NCBI GenBank assembly: GCA_018136815.1
Contig: CM030932.1
Span: 5,494,407 to 5,558,406, forward strand
Length of the DNA: 64,000 nt
Direction of reading: 5' to 3'
Origin: Isochrysis galbana
Lineage: Eukaryota; Haptophyta; Isochrysidales; Isochrysidaceae
Shown here: positions 21,293-32,501 of the stretch, one piece after another
Layout: each line of letters opens with the position of its first letter
How positions within the stretch are numbered: the stretch's first letter is position 1
The notes under the pieces: generated by a model
The model's database searches: none
What the model was told of the DNA's origin: nothing
What the model saw: the letters and a program-made list of their open reading frames with translations, nothing else
Translations under genes and position numbers: made by a program

Positions 21293-21420
21293 TAGCAATA
21301 TAGTGTAGAGATGACGCAAGCAAAACTATTGTGCTAGCTATGATTTTGATTTTGTCGTAGACGTAGACGTCTCACGTCGCCGCTCACAAGTTCGAGCCCA
21401 CCTTCAATAATGATAAATAA

Positions 21421-21690
21421 TGTTATGTCCTAGCCAACCCCACTAGCTAATTGGATACGACGTTTATTTAGTCCACTATTACTAATAGTCCCGGAATCCC
21501 GCCATGCGTGACGAGCCAGGTGTCCCAGTGACCAGTGACTAGTGATACCGGGGGAAGGGGGCACTGCCCCCTCTCCTCGATATTTGTCCTCCCTCCAGTG
21601 CACGCACCGACCATGCGCACCCCAGCGCGCCCTCTCCTCGAGTCCACGTTGGGGGAAAATCCGCCCTTTCGGGTAAATCGACGCGCGGGG
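21421..21690 (+). repeat. R4 repeat copy
   Basis: Second R4 copy (see 16628-16950), with an extra stretch of about 30 bp near 21465-21490 and different sequence after the G-rich end. Confidence 0.75.
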
Positions 21691-22069
21691 GGGGAAAGGG
21701 GGGGGGGTGGCCCCGGCCAGGTTTTCACGTCTGACCTGCCCAAATTTCTTTCGAAGATTTCGGTGTTTTTGCACTGATTTTCGGACAGGCTTGCCCTAAT
21801 TTTCGCGAAATTTTTGTTTTTCGAGATTCGAGCGAGCCCCACCCCCACCGCCTACGCACCGCCGTACCCGTGCTACCTGCTTGCCTTAGACCGTAGACGA
21901 GCTCACAGAGTAATTGGTAATTGGATTGGATCAATGGTCATACATTATTTTAATTAATGTTTCTATACGTATACGTTGTTAGGCAACACACTCAGAGCGC
22001 ACACATTACTAAAACGACCTCGAACACATCAACCCATCAATCAACCCACCACCCGCTTGTTCTAGCGGC
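21691..22069. other. Intergenic
   Basis: Contains alternating CCCAAATTT/TTTCGCG text that recurs at 22495-22575 (CCCAAATTTCG), so it is repeat-derived. No gene seen. Confidence 0.4.
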
Positions 22070-22330
22070 TCATCGAAGAGGCCTGCAAGTGATCAAGTGA
22101 TCCGACAGGACACACGATTGTTGCTCACCATACATCACACGGAGCAAAGAAAACACACGCTCACACGAGGCCGAGTTCGGCGAGATGATAAAAGCCACAC
22201 GAGCGGCGGATGCCGCCCATGCCGGAAACGATTTGTTGTGCGCATGCCACCATGCGAGCACGGCATCCGAAAAGTCGTCAATCCGTCAACGTTTTCCGAG
22301 TTGATTGTTGATTGCCGCATGACGCATGAG
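22070..22330 (-). pseudogene. hAT transposase C-terminal remnant
   Basis: Minus-strand frame with WWHAHNKSFPAWAASAARV, then IISPNSASCERVFSLLRVMY, the conserved hAT dimerisation signature (W...FP.L...A......P..SA..ER.FS). It is cut short after CVLSDHL, with no catalytic domain nearby. It is not the same subfamily as the fragment at 29153-29632. Confidence 0.7.
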
Positions 22331-22574
22331 ACGCCGCGGCTACATAGGTAGGCAGACAATTGGGCCTTTAGAAGTGCGGGATCAATCCCCCCCTCATCAT
22401 GAGGCATGTCTTAAGGCTAAAGGGATGAGCAATGCTGCCCCCGCCCCCCCGCCGCGCCTCGCCTTTTCGCCTGTTCACGGGAGCGTAGCCCAAATTTCGT
22501 TGGTTTCCCACCCAAATTTCGTGCACATTTTTTTTTCGTTGAGCGAGCCCAAATTTCGCGAAAACCTGGCCGGG

Positions 22575-22670
22575 GCCGGGGGGGGGGGGGGGCACTCGTG
22601 AAACTAGGGGCCCAGAGCGCTAATCACTAATCACTCTCGCCGAAGCGAGCGGCCGCGGCGAAAAAAAAAC
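22575..22670 (+). repeat. R4 right-half copy
   Basis: G tract followed by GCACTCGTGAA.TAGGGGCCCAG and CTCGCCGAAGCGAG.GGCCGCGGCGA, as at 16868-16950. Confidence 0.65.
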
Positions 22671-22779
22671 TGAAGATTCGGGGCGACGGCCAAATTTGAC
22701 AAAAAAATTACAAAACTGCTTACGTCATAGCCAAGAGACGGGGATTCGCCGTCGGCCTTTGGCGATGGGGGAGTGTCAG

Positions 22780-22960
22780 AGTTTTCTTGTTGCTTGTTGT
22801 CCTAGTCCTAGTTTCTAGTTTCATCCTAGTGCTAGTGCTGAGGAACCGTGCCTCATCGGCAACGGAGCCCCTCTCCCGCGATGGGGGTGGGTGTCCGCGG
22901 TGCGCGGTTGGCGCATGGCTCGTCCGGTGTATGTGGCTAGGGATGCTAGCCAACAAGACC
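22780..22960 (+). repeat. R7 repeat copy upstream of NDUFS7
   Basis: Second copy of the text at 6655-6830, here ending about 310 bp before the NDUFS7 start. A CT/C-rich stretch (23090-23150, C run at 23118-23136) follows. Confidence 0.6.
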
Positions 22961-23269
22961 TCTTACTCTTACACGACTACAACTTCCAACGCCCCGCGTA
23001 TCATTTCTATCCATGAGTTGTACTGTTGTACTTTGGAGAGCGATCGTCCCGCTGCTCACTCTCTGCCTCCCCCTCTGCCGCGCCGCCGGCTCCTCCCTCC
23101 CCCTCCCCCAGCTTCCCTCCCCCCCCCCCCCCCCCCCTCCCCCTCCCCCTTCCGCGCACCGCATCGACGAGAAACTGCGGGGTACTCCCTCCCATTCTAG
23201 AAGAGAGAGTAGACTCTAGAGAGAGTACAAAACGACGCCCACCTAGGAAGGCACTCCCCCGCCTGCGCG

Positions 23270-23953
23270 ATGCTGACCCACGCCGCGCGCCGACCGCTCC
23301 TCTCGCTCGGCGGAGCGGCGCTCCGGTCCAAGACTCTCGCGCCGCTCGGGGTCCATGGTGGCCGGCTTGCCGCCGCATATCCCACTACACGCAACGATTC
23401 GCGCGACGCCTCTTCACGGGCTGCCGCCAAGTTTGGGCAGCTGGCGGTCGACCCGCTCGCAAACTCGCCTTCGGTGCAGGGTGCTGAGTATGTGATGACG
23501 CAATTCGATCGTCTGGCCAATTGGGCACGAAAGTCATCGATGTGGCCGATGACCTTCGGCCTCGCCTGTTGCGCCGTGGAGATGATGCACGCGGCTGCGG
23601 CACGATATGACATGGACCGTTTTGGCATTCTCTTCCGTGCTTCGCCTCGTCAATCAGATGTGATGATCGTCGCTGGAACGCTGACCAACAAGATGGCTCC
23701 AGCGTTGCGCAAGGTGTACGATCAGATGCCCGAGCCACGCTACGTCCTCTCCATGGGATCGTGCGCCAATGGCGGCGGCTACTACCACTACTCATACTCG
23801 GTTGTTCGAGGTTGTGACCGAATTGTTCCCGTGGACATTTACGTTCCAGGTTGCCCTCCCACGGCTGAAGCGCTCATCTACGGTCTCTTGCAGCTGCAAA
23901 AGAAGATAAATCGCGAACGATCGGCGCTGAACTGGTTCCAACGCCACATTTAG
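23270..23953 (+). CDS. NDUFS7: NADH dehydrogenase (complex I) PSST/NDUFS7 subunit
   Basis: 227 residues, single exon. The matrix-arm subunit that holds iron-sulfur cluster N2, the last electron carrier before ubiquinone. The four ligands are visible: C100-C101 ([12 protein letters not shown]), C165 ([10 protein letters not shown]) and C195 ([11 protein letters not shown]). [29 protein letters not shown] and [13 protein letters not shown] are family hallmarks. Residues 1-40 are rich in Ala, Arg and Leu with no acids, fitting a mitochondrial presequence, so this is the nuclear-encoded form. Length after cleavage is normal. Confidence 0.97.
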   Translation: MLTHAARRPLLSLGGAALRSKTLAPLGVHGGRLAAAYPTTRNDSRDASSRAAAKFGQLAVDPLANSPSVQGAEYVMTQFDRLANWARKSSMWPMTFGLACCAVEMMHAAAARYDMDRFGILFRASPRQSDVMIVAGTLTNKMAPALRKVYDQMPEPRYVLSMGSCANGGGYYHYSYSVVRGCDRIVPVDIYVPGCPPTAEALIYGLLQLQKKINRERSALNWFQRHI

Positions 23954-24754
23954 GTCGTAGGGCTGCCCTGCTTCCATTCAAGTCTAGTTGTCATGATGCG
24001 CACAGCATACATACACAGCAGACCGCATTGACCGCATTAAGAGCTGGTACGAACATCCATCTTGGATATCTGGCGGTCGCTGACGTTCTTGTCACATGCT
24101 AGCGACGTTTTGCAACTTGAATTGGAATAAAGATGCACCAACGCGCTCTCAGTCCACGAGGCGTGCCTGTTGATGAAAGGACAATTTGCTTGAGTACAAG
24201 ATTTGAATCTCTTTTGCTCTTTCTTTCGGGAAGGTGTGCCATCCTAGGTCCGTGCGTACAAGGTCGGGTTCCGGGTGCTTGCGGTTCCTCTTGTGTCCAC
24301 ACTATCCGTACACCTCGTGAACGTGACTTGGTTGGCCTGAAACGGTCGGAAGGTGTTCAAACATGCGTGTTGTGCACACTTGCCGCGTGCAAGCGGGCCA
24401 CTCCCAACTAGGAACGCTCCCGCCGTTGGATGTTAGGGAGAGAGGCGGCTTTAGAGTTCGAGAGCAGTAGAGAGATACGCCAACTTTTCCTTAACTCTTC
24501 GGTGTGCACCCCGGGGGCCGCCACCATGGACGATTGGGGGTAGAAGGGGGGAGGGTCGTAGTTGTAATTGGCGCAACGCTAAACGATACTACACCAGTAC
24601 ACCAGGTTAGCGCTAGGTTAGGTGCAAGTTTTTGGGGCTCAAAGCTGGCACCTAACAGAACAACTTTGCAGCCCGCCCCTTGCGCCGGGCCTACCGCGGA
24701 AGACCGAAGTTAACGGAATGGCAAGGGCAAGGACTAACTTGTACAAAAAAACCT
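23954..24754. other. Intergenic
   Basis: 3' flank of NDUFS7 and non-coding DNA. The open frames have no recognisable content. Confidence 0.5.
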
Positions 24755-25560
24755 TTTACCTTTTAATATTCTCGCCTCACACCTGGCAGGTCACCTGGAA
24801 CTGAGTCATGCTCTCGAAGCCAAGCCCGTTCTCCTTCCTCACTCTCACTCCCCGCCTTGCGGCAACTCCCCTCGTACTCTACTTAGGGGCTCAGGTCGTG
24901 CAGGGGGTCCGAGCTGAGCGGGGTGCACCTGTCCTCAACGGTATGTTCCCGCCTTCCTCCTTCCTCCTGTTAGTACTCTATACTGCTGAGTGACCTGTTT
25001 ATCCCGAATATGTTAGCCAGGGTTCCGTCGCCGTTATGTGTTACGGTGTTTATCGTGCTGTTGCTATAGCTGTGGTCGGTCGCACGTCCGGAGGATCGGT
25101 TGGAGCGGGATGTCGCGTCATTTTATGCGAGCCATTCGGCTAGACCGAGTGCCTTCGCTATGAGCTATGAGGCTAAATAAAGTTCTCGCTTAGCTGTAGC
25201 CTACCTTTCTCATTCTCGATGAATACGAATAAGGGGGTGCTGAGTTCTATCGGTTTTTCAGCTCAGGCTTTCTTCCCTGGGCGGCCTTATAGGTATAGGT
25301 GCGCATGGAGCTGTGTGGGTTGTTCGGTGAGTGAGACAAGGCCTCGCTCGAACCAGGGTGGTAAACCTCATTAATGTGGACTCCAAGACACAAGACTGAA
25401 GACTGGCATATAGTGATATTCGTATGACTCGAATTCCACTCTGTAGAAATCTCTCATTTTGTATTTCCACGCTATTATATAGAGCGTATTTAAGCTGTCG
25501 GGGGTAGGTAGTTGTACCGGGGTATGCGAAAAGTCTATCTTTCACTTTCTGCGCACGCGA
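24755..25560 (+). mobile_element. R5 element, degenerate copy
   Basis: Begins CCTTTTAATATTCTCGCC and continues in parallel with the copy at 53697 (CTTGCGGCAACTCCCCTCGT, CTACTTAGGGGCTC, GGGGGTCCGAGC). The R5 ORF on the minus strand (about 25545-25370) is frameshifted: RDFYRVEFES-type codons are readable only in a second frame. The right end is not clearly defined; an R2+R3 composite sits just beyond it. Confidence 0.7.
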
Positions 25561-25618
25561 CCTTCCTTCCGAGGGTAGGCGTGTAGTTGGTACGCTTTTC
25601 TTTTTCTTTGGAGAATTG

Positions 25619-26410
25619 GAGAACTAAGTTATACTTAGTACTTGGTTCGCCGACGGGGGGCACGACCCCCCCCCCCCCTCTCCACTCCTCCCGCCCTGCC
25701 ATGGGAGAGGAACCACCCACCCTCCTGGCATGCCTGATGGCGTGCCAAGAGCCAAGAGCCAAGAGCACACTGACTGCCCTGCAGGCCCACTCTCTCCCTA
25801 GCAGGCTCGCCTATCTCGCTCGCCCTGGCCTGTCGTGGCCAGCCCATCGCTCCAACCCCCCCTTCCCCCCGGTCGACAGGCGGACAGGTGCAGGATGGGG
25901 GGCCGAGAGGCTCAAGAGCGCCAGCGACGAGGGAGAGGCAAGGGAGGCCAGGGCCCAACCCCAGCCTTCTTTGCCCCCTGAGCTGGCCTCCAGGAGCCTC
26001 CAGGGGTCGCCAGAGGGCAGCCGGGGGCCTGCCGCAGGCGCGCCATCGATCGCGCATGTCGGCCAGGAGAGGGGAGAGAGAGCGCGGAAAAGGGGGTGGG
26101 CGCGAGCGAGAGCTCCGCCCACCGAAAAATAGGTAAGTCCCGCGCCTGTTTACAGGATATGAGTCATAAGTCGGGACTGAGGCTGCCGCCTACCCGGGAC
26201 ACAGGAGGAAAGCGGGGAAAGATCACCGAGGGGGAAGCGGGCCGCCGGTCCATATCTAAGTCCCTTTACCCCTATCCCCCCAGTAGTGTACGTGGGGAGT
26301 CGCCAAATGGCGGGGGCAATGGGCCGAGGGAGTGGGGGTGTAGAGCAAGTGTCCTGCGTTAAAGTAGTGGGTCCATGGCCGCATGTGCGGTAAGAATATT
26401 ATAAGGATTA
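25619..26410 (-). mobile_element. R3+R2 composite element with 17-bp target duplication (inverted)
   Basis: 792 bp, opposite orientation to the copy at 20529. Flanks TTTTCTTTGGAGAATTG at 25602-25618 and 26411-26427 are identical over 17 bp. The internal order is R2 (25625-26160) then R3 (26175-26410), and it ends GCGGTAAGAATATTATAAGG. Confidence 0.85.
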
Positions 26411-26653
26411 TTTTCTTTGGAGAATTGAAATATGAAGACAGACCGAAACATGTTGCCGGCCGCAACATTGAGCTTGTCAGGACGCCATGGTGCGATGTGA
26501 AGCTTCATTCATTCATCCTTTCAAAACGAGGGCACACGAGGGCATTGCTGTGAGCAATGCCGAGGCTACACACTGCTACTCACGTCAAACTTGGCGACAG
26601 CAATTTGGGCACTGAACTTTGGAGAGCCTTGGGTGATAGCAGCAATGCGCGGC

Positions 26654-28252
26654 TCATTTAGGTCCGTCGCCAGGGCCAAAGTCCTCGGGGCGGCGCTTGG
26701 GCGCAAATTTGCCCGCCTCTTTATAGTTATCATAGATCTCGAGGGCATTGAGGATGGCTTGATCCATGTTGAAGTATTTATACGAGGCCAGGCGACCGAC
26801 GAAGCATACCCCTTCTTCCTTCTCAGCCAGCTCGCGGTAGCGCTCGTAAAGTGCACGGTTTTCAGGGTTCGGCACCGGATAGTAGGGGTCTCCCTCTGCA
26901 GAGGAGTACTCTCGTGCGATGAGCGTCCCCTTCACCTCTCCCCGCTTCACTTCCTCGGGCTGGTTGGGCACGTGTTTGTACTCAACAATACGCGTAAAAG
27001 GCACATCTGCCGAGGGATAGTTCACCACCATGGCCTCTTGGAAGAAGCCGTCCTCGGGCTCCGGCACCCATATTTCCTCAAACCGAATCGATCGATACTC
27101 GAGCTTTGGCATGCCCTGCTGCGCGAAGTACGAATCGATTGGGCCGGTGTAGACCAGCATGCCATACTCGGGAAGTTTGCCGGCAGCTTTCGCAGCAAAG
27201 AAATCAACACCGAGGCGAAGCGTAATGTTAGGATCGTTGAGTAGCATGTTCTCAAAGATGCGCGTGTAGCCATTAACAGGCAGTGCCTGCCATTCGTCGC
27301 CAAAGTAACGATCATCCGTTGAGGTGCGGCATGGCAGGCGCATTAAGACAGACGCATCGAGCTCGGCAGGATACTTGTCCCACTGCTTTTTTGTGTAGTG
27401 CTTGAAGATGCGCTCGTAAAGCAGCGGTCCAACACGTGAGAGGGCCGCTTCCTCTCCATTTGCCGCTTCACCGGATGGCGGCAGCACCCGCTGTGAGTCA
27501 TACCACGCCTGCATCTCCGCCTCGGACGAGATATTCTCACCAAACAATTCGTTGACGGTCGCTTGCGTCGGTGGGATCGGAACCAATTTCTTCACACCTT
27601 CCTTGTCAGGGACCATTCCCTTGACACGGTGGTCAAACGGCATCCATTGTGAAAACTCTTGAACATAGTCCCATACGCGTTGGAACTTGGTGTGGAACAG
27701 GTGTGCGCCATACCTAAAGATGCATGTAAGTCATGATTGGTGGCATCTGAAGGAAAGCACGCGTGCGTATGCAGAACATGTGCGCTGTTTGCACGAAGAT
27801 GGCGGAGCTCTTGGTTGATGCACGTACTTTGAGGAACGAATGCCGTGCTCTTCAACATAGTCGTAGCAGTTACCACCGATGTGGTCGCGCACGTCGATGA
27901 CGAGCGAGGTCATGCCCATTTCCTTAGAACATCTCTCCGCAATCACAGCACCGGAAAGCCCAGCACCGACGATGAGCAGGTCGACCTTTTTGGGCACGGA
28001 GGCCATGTCCCCTGCCGTGATTGCCTGCGATGAAGAAGGAAGTGTGTTTGTAACGCTTGACGGCGTTCCTGAGCAAGCACACTTTATGCGTGGGTCCAGC
28101 TCGTAGGAATCTCACATGATCGAGCTTGAGTGGCGCCTGCGACGTCTCGCCGGACGCCGCAATGTCGTCCTTGCCCGTGATGCCCTGGACCTTGTTGAGC
28201 GCAGCCCACTCGGGCTCAGCGCGCCCCACGCCAACCGATGAGGCGAATGGTC
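26654..28252 (-). CDS. UDP-galactopyranose mutase
   Basis: Exons 28252-28116 (5' end unresolved), 28024-27828 and 27713-26654 on the minus strand; introns 91 and 114 bp, GT-AG, in frame. From the ATG at 28006 the product is 412 residues. This flavoenzyme interconverts UDP-galactopyranose and UDP-galactofuranose. It shows the FAD-binding VDLLIVGAGLSGAVIAERC, HIGGNCYDY, YGAHLFHT across the intron, IFKHYTKKQW, RTSTDDRYF, YTGPIDSYF and the C-terminal VGRLASYKYFNMDQAI. The upstream exon encodes EPEWAALNKVQGITGKDD but has no ATG before a stop; a good acceptor (TTCTCAG at 28253) suggests a further first exon upstream. Galactofuranose is used in surface glycans of several protists and algae. Confidence 0.93.
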
Positions 28253-28835
28253 CTGAGAACGGACGGAGATCGGTGCGCTAGGTATGATGGGCGTCGACCG
28301 CTGGGCGCCTCGCTCAATCCCTCCAAATGGAGAGCGCGACGGCGAAAGGGGAAGGGGGAGGGGGTGGGCCCTCGCCTGCCGGCATCGCGCTGAGGCTGCT
28401 GCACGCCGAGAGGGAAAGAAGGGGAAGAGAGAGGAAGGAGAAGAAGGGACAGAGGGAAGCCGTCGGGTGACCACCCCCTGGGCGGCGGCCGGGGGGGGGG
28501 GGGGGGGGGGGGGGGCGATCTCTCTAGGGATAGTACCAGTAGAATGTTCGTGGCTGGTTGCACTGGGTGTCTGGGGCCTGGGGGCACTCGGCGGGCGCCG
28601 TGGATCTATAAATAAGTACAATCCTCAATCATTCGATCTCAGGTTTTTCGTGAGTTCGTGAGGTGCGTCGCCGATGCGCGGATTCAAACTTCACCCACCA
28701 TGCAGGTAGTCGACATATTTATAACAAAAAATAATAAAGAATGTCCTAGTCAAAGAGAACAGTAAACCCCACTACCGATAAAAAACACCAGAAGATTCAG
28801 GGTTCAGGGCCAACAACTACAACAACTACACCTAC
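28253..28835. other. Intergenic with long G tract
   Basis: G tract at 28490-28514. The remaining 28300-28500 is GA-rich and could hold the missing first exon of the mutase gene. 28735-28760 resembles the start of R4. Confidence 0.45.
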
Positions 28836-29798
28836 CAGGGGGTGTGATCTAATAGTAGCATGGTGATTGCCCAGGCTTGGCTAACAGCGTTTTCGGCTGG
28901 TGTTAGACAAGGGCTAACAACACTTCTGAGCTAGGTGTTAGCCCAAGTGGGCTAACAGTAATACTGTGTGGTCTAACAGATGTCGCTTGCCACGACCTGG
29001 GGTACGAGGTACGAGTGGCGCCAAGCCGCCAAGCCCACGGAGAGGAGTTGACAATGTGTAATAATAACAATGATTGAACTATTGTGACCCAGTACCCGGC
29101 TCATAGCTCACAATGCACGGTGCACATGAGAGACACAGCACGCACTCAGTACTCAGGCACACCGCGCTCTCGCGCTCACATCGAAACACCGGAAACCGGA
29201 AACATATCTCATCGGTACATTGTGGTACATGGGTGCCGGAATAGGAATAGCAGCCGGCCGATGAGCGTTGTGCCCTTTGGCACCTCCAAGCGACCGGAAT
29301 TCCTTCAGGATCGCTAGCACTAGCACCTCCGCACAAGTCACAAGTGCTTGGCAGACGTGTGTGTGCCACACCATGAGGCTGTTCAAGTTTTTTCTTTGCC
29401 CGAGCGAGTTACGCTCCGCCGTCTTGAGGTCGTTCATCAACGAGAATACTCGCTCGCACTCCGACGTGTCAACGGGGATGAGCATCACGATGGTCACAAG
29501 GCAGGAGTCCGGAAAGATGCCCATGCCCGTGATGTAGTAAGGGAGAGCGGGAGAGGCGAGGCGCGAGGCGCGGGGCTGCGGGCGGCAGGGCTTGGTGGCG
29601 CGCAACGGGGAACGGTAGAAGATAGAAGTCATACTACGGACTACGGGCCTATTATATCTGTGTAATGTTAATGCGGTTGGCGAAATCTAATAGTAGATTC
29701 TAACAGCACTTTTGGAGCACTTGGGCTAACACCTCCCCCAGGAGGCGTTTTCCAGCGAAATGCGCAATCGCTGGGCAACTCTTAGATCACAGGCCCTG
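28836..29798. mobile_element. Defective hAT element with 8-bp target duplication
   Basis: 963 bp. Ends CAGGGGGTGTGATCTAATAG (left) and, reversed, CAGGGCCTGTGATCTAAGAG (right). Flanks are ACACCTAC (28828-28835) and GCACCTAC (29799-29806), 7 of 8 matching, as expected for hAT. Subterminal copies of CTAACAG/TGTTAGCCCAAGTG occur on both sides in inverted orientation, a usual transposase-binding layout. It contains only a C-terminal transposase piece. Confidence 0.88.
29153..29632 (-). pseudogene. hAT transposase dimerisation-domain remnant
   Basis: Inside the element above. Minus-strand frame reading VMLIPVDTSECERVFSLMND, then AERNSLGQRKNLNSLMVWH, the hAT C-terminal dimerisation motif. No BED finger or catalytic residues are present, so it cannot move the element alone. 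Confidence 0.75.
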
Positions 29799-29861
29799 GC
29801 ACCTACTACTACCTATACTACTATATTCTGGTCCTAGATGCTAGATGTAGGATGTAGGGGT

Positions 29862-29940
29862 AGGGCGGTCAAACAGGGGCCTTTCAACCTTTCAACTACT
29901 AGTAAGGGTCGGGCTGCATTTTTTGACCGTGGCGCGATGC
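29862..29940 (+). repeat. R8 motif copy
   Basis: TAGGGCGGTCAAACAGGGGC, then ACTAGTAAGGGTCGGGCTGC and TTTTTGACCGTGGCGCGAT. A close copy is at 54815-54895. The leading motif alone also occurs at 31535, and reversed at 2826, 14990 and 63710. Confidence 0.7.
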
Positions 29941-30495
29941 CCAATAAAAAAACCCTGCCACTACGAAAATCTTCGCCAAGAAATGAAAATGGTGCGATTC
30001 GCCCCCCCCCCCCCTCTCGCCCCCTCCGTCATGCGCGCTCACGCTCTACCCGTTACCCGTAAAGAATTTGCGGTCGTGCCCGCGGGTGGGTCGGTTCCTT
30101 GATATCTAAGCTACATTTGGCATTTGATTCCCGCCCGATGCAGCGCCGTGTCGGGCTGCCGACAGTCCGACCGCCCCCTGACCCCTGACCCTCTGGCCTC
30201 TGGTGGCATGGTGTCATTGTCATTGCCCGCGTAGCCCGCCACCCAGCACCCAGCTCCTCACAGCGCGCGCACGCGCACGCGGCTATCCTGGCTGCCAAAG
30301 ACCCTGTCCCGACCATCCCGACCCGCCCCTCGCAGGATTCGCCCTCTCTCGAACTCGGCATCGAGAACCAGGACCAGCTCACCGACGCGGCCGTACTACT
30401 AGCTACTACTAGTAGTAGGAATGTCTATTTTTTGTCACTCGTTTTAGCGATGATGTCCGTAGTCCGTAGCAGGGCGCCAGCGCACGTCACTGCGT
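29941..30495. other. Upstream region of SEN34
   Basis: No gene. A C tract lies at 30003-30014. CTACTAC/GTAGTAG inverted runs at 30401-30420 can fold near the likely transcription start. Confidence 0.45.
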
Positions 30496-31344
30496 ATGGC
30501 CGCACATCGGCCTTCCGACCCTATCCGCGTCTTTCACAATGGTGGGCTCTTCTTTGTGTGGAAGCCGCAGCATATTCATGCGCTGCGCGTGCGACATCGT
30601 CTTGTCGGAGCTCTCATTGGCGCACTTCCGGGGCACAAGGGACAAGGGGCAGAACATGGTGCCCCTCTCTTGTTGTCGTTTGAGGAAACGCTTGCTGCTT
30701 TAGAAGCCGGCATCATCGCGGTAGTTGATTGCGACAGCGCCGATCCTCCCACTGAGCCACAGAGTCGGGATTTGGACGGGGCCAGAAGCAGCAGTGGAGA
30801 TCGAGAGGCTATTCTTCAGATGCTTGCTGAAAAAAATTCAGGCTTTGTGACCATCAGGTCTGAGTGCTCTGATTGGCAAGATGGCCCACTACCGCTTCTT
30901 TCGCCCTCTACGATAAGTTCAGCTCATACCGATAGGTGTTTCCACTTTCTTGTCTTCCGCTGTCTTTGGGAGCAAGGATACTTCTTGACGTCAGGGATCA
31001 AATTCGGGGGCGACTTCTTGTGCTACACCGCAGACCCAATGTCTTGTCATGCTATCGCCATTGTGCACGTGCTTTCGCGCGACAGACCGCCGCTTCGACC
31101 TGCGGAGCGATCCTGTGCTGGACGTCTCGCGACAACCGCGCGCAAGCTCGCCCTTTTGGCCAGCCCATGCGAATCGGGGGACGTGTGCTTTCAAGCTTTG
31201 GACGCGTGGCACAACGTTATAGATTATGATATTGCGCAACTTAGGGTTTGGGACCTTGACCATTGGCGACGGAGACCACTCACAGGCTCTCGTGCCCTGA
31301 AACGAGAGCGGGTAGAAGGAGTTGACTTCTCGTTCGACGATTGA
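30496..31344 (+). CDS. TSEN34: tRNA-splicing endonuclease subunit SEN34
   Basis: 282 residues, single exon. Catalytic subunit that cuts the 3' splice site of intron-containing pre-tRNAs. N-terminal domain: VWKPQHIHALRVRHRLVGAL, then GAPLLLSFEET. C-terminal nuclease: FHFLVFRCLWEQGYFLTSG, IKFGGDFLCYTADPMSCHA. The triad is in place: Tyr177, His185 (8 residues later) and Lys217 (32 later), matching the spacing of characterised SEN34 proteins. It presumably acts with SEN2, SEN15 and SEN54, none of which is in the window. Confidence 0.93.
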   Translation: MAAHRPSDPIRVFHNGGLFFVWKPQHIHALRVRHRLVGALIGALPGHKGQGAEHGAPLLLSFEETLAALEAGIIAVVDCDSADPPTEPQSRDLDGARSSSGDREAILQMLAEKNSGFVTIRSECSDWQDGPLPLLSPSTISSAHTDRCFHFLVFRCLWEQGYFLTSGIKFGGDFLCYTADPMSCHAIAIVHVLSRDRPPLRPAERSCAGRLATTARKLALLASPCESGDVCFQALDAWHNVIDYDIAQLRVWDLDHWRRRPLTGSRALKRERVEGVDFSFDD

Positions 31345-31614
31345 CGTTGTATCTTATGTCTGTTTTTGTCAACAGGCAAGCCGGCATCGGTGTTTGGACC
31401 CACTTGTCCTTTTGCCTTCTGTCATCCTTCAGCCACTATAGACTAGGTGCTCTGAACAACGCTTCCATCCAATTGAACTTGCTGAAAAATCTCTGAATTA
31501 ATGGTGTTTCGCATAGATAAATAAATAAAATAATAGGGCGGTCAAACACTATACACTATTTTAAGGTGGTAGGACGGTGGCGCGGGGGGGGGGGGGGGAT
31601 TCGCCAGTGGGAGT
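31345..31614. other. 3' flank of SEN34
   Basis: AT-richer 3' flank, with an R8 motif at about 31535 and a G tract at 31583-31598. Confidence 0.5.
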
Positions 31615-31885
31615 GGGAGCGCGCGGGGCGAGAGGGGGAGCGAGAGGGAGAGGGAGAGCGAGAGCGAGAGCGAGAGCGAGGGACGAGGGAGAGCGAGAGA
31701 GCGAGAGAGCGAGAGAGTGAGAGTGAGAGCGAGAGGGAGAGGGAGAGCGAGAGGGAGAGGGAGAGCGAGAGCGAGAGCGAGAGCGAGAGCGAGAGCGAGA
31801 GCGAGAGCGAGAGCGAGAGCGAGAGCGAGAGCGAGAGCGAGAGAGAGGGAGAGGGAGAGGGAGAGAGAGAGCGAAAGGAAAAGCG
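31615..31885. repeat. GAGAGC/GAGCGA simple-sequence array
   Basis: About 270 bp of near-pure (GAGAGC)n with GAGAGG variants; the purest block is 31760-31845. All frames stay open, giving artificial Arg/Glu/Ser repeat ORFs. Confidence 0.95.
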
Positions 31886-32501
31886 CCCACCCCCCGGGGC
31901 ATGCCTCGCAGTGGGACTGGAGACGAGCCCCCTTCGGGGAGTGGGGAGGGAGTTGGAGCCGTGCTCCCCGACCGCACCACCGCCGCCATGGCCCTCACGC
32001 ACACACTGCCACGCCAAGCACACCACGCTACACGGGAAATGCATGCCGATCAAGCCGCTGGGGTGAAGCCAACTTGCGAGGCGCCGTAGAGCTCCGTGAT
32101 GCGCTCCTTGCTCCTTCACACAGCTGGTGTGCTCGGCTCGATGCTTGGCGCCTGTGATGCCCAACTCCCGCGCCACGGTGGTGTACATGAAGAAGCGCCG
32201 GTGCTTGTTCTCCTTGTGAGAGCCTCGTGTTTTCGAGCGTCTCACGTTCGATTTCGAGAGACAACCCCAACCCCTCCTTTTCTCTCGATGATTCGGCAGT
32301 CTCATATGGTAAGACTGGTTGGCTACCGAAACATTGGCATTTGGGCATGCTGATGGTCATGTATTGCTGTGCTCATATGTGTCTTGGACTGGGTGAAAAA
32401 AAAACATCTGAAGTTTCTGGGCTACACACCTACTACATTGCCGGTATTTCCCTTCACTATCTACGCCGCCCTTAAGTTCCCTTTCCCCACCTCTTCCCCT
32501 G
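31886..32501. other. Intergenic
   Basis: A minus-strand frame at about 32280-32100 reads KENKHRRFFMYTTVARELGI, possibly a decayed transposon peptide. I cannot place it in a family. Confidence 0.35.

Noticed and set aside
31566..32305. Long Arg/Glu/Ser or Leu/Ser repeat ORFs over the GAGAGC array
   Set aside because: A hexamer without stop codons keeps every frame open; there is no sequence outside the array that supports a protein.
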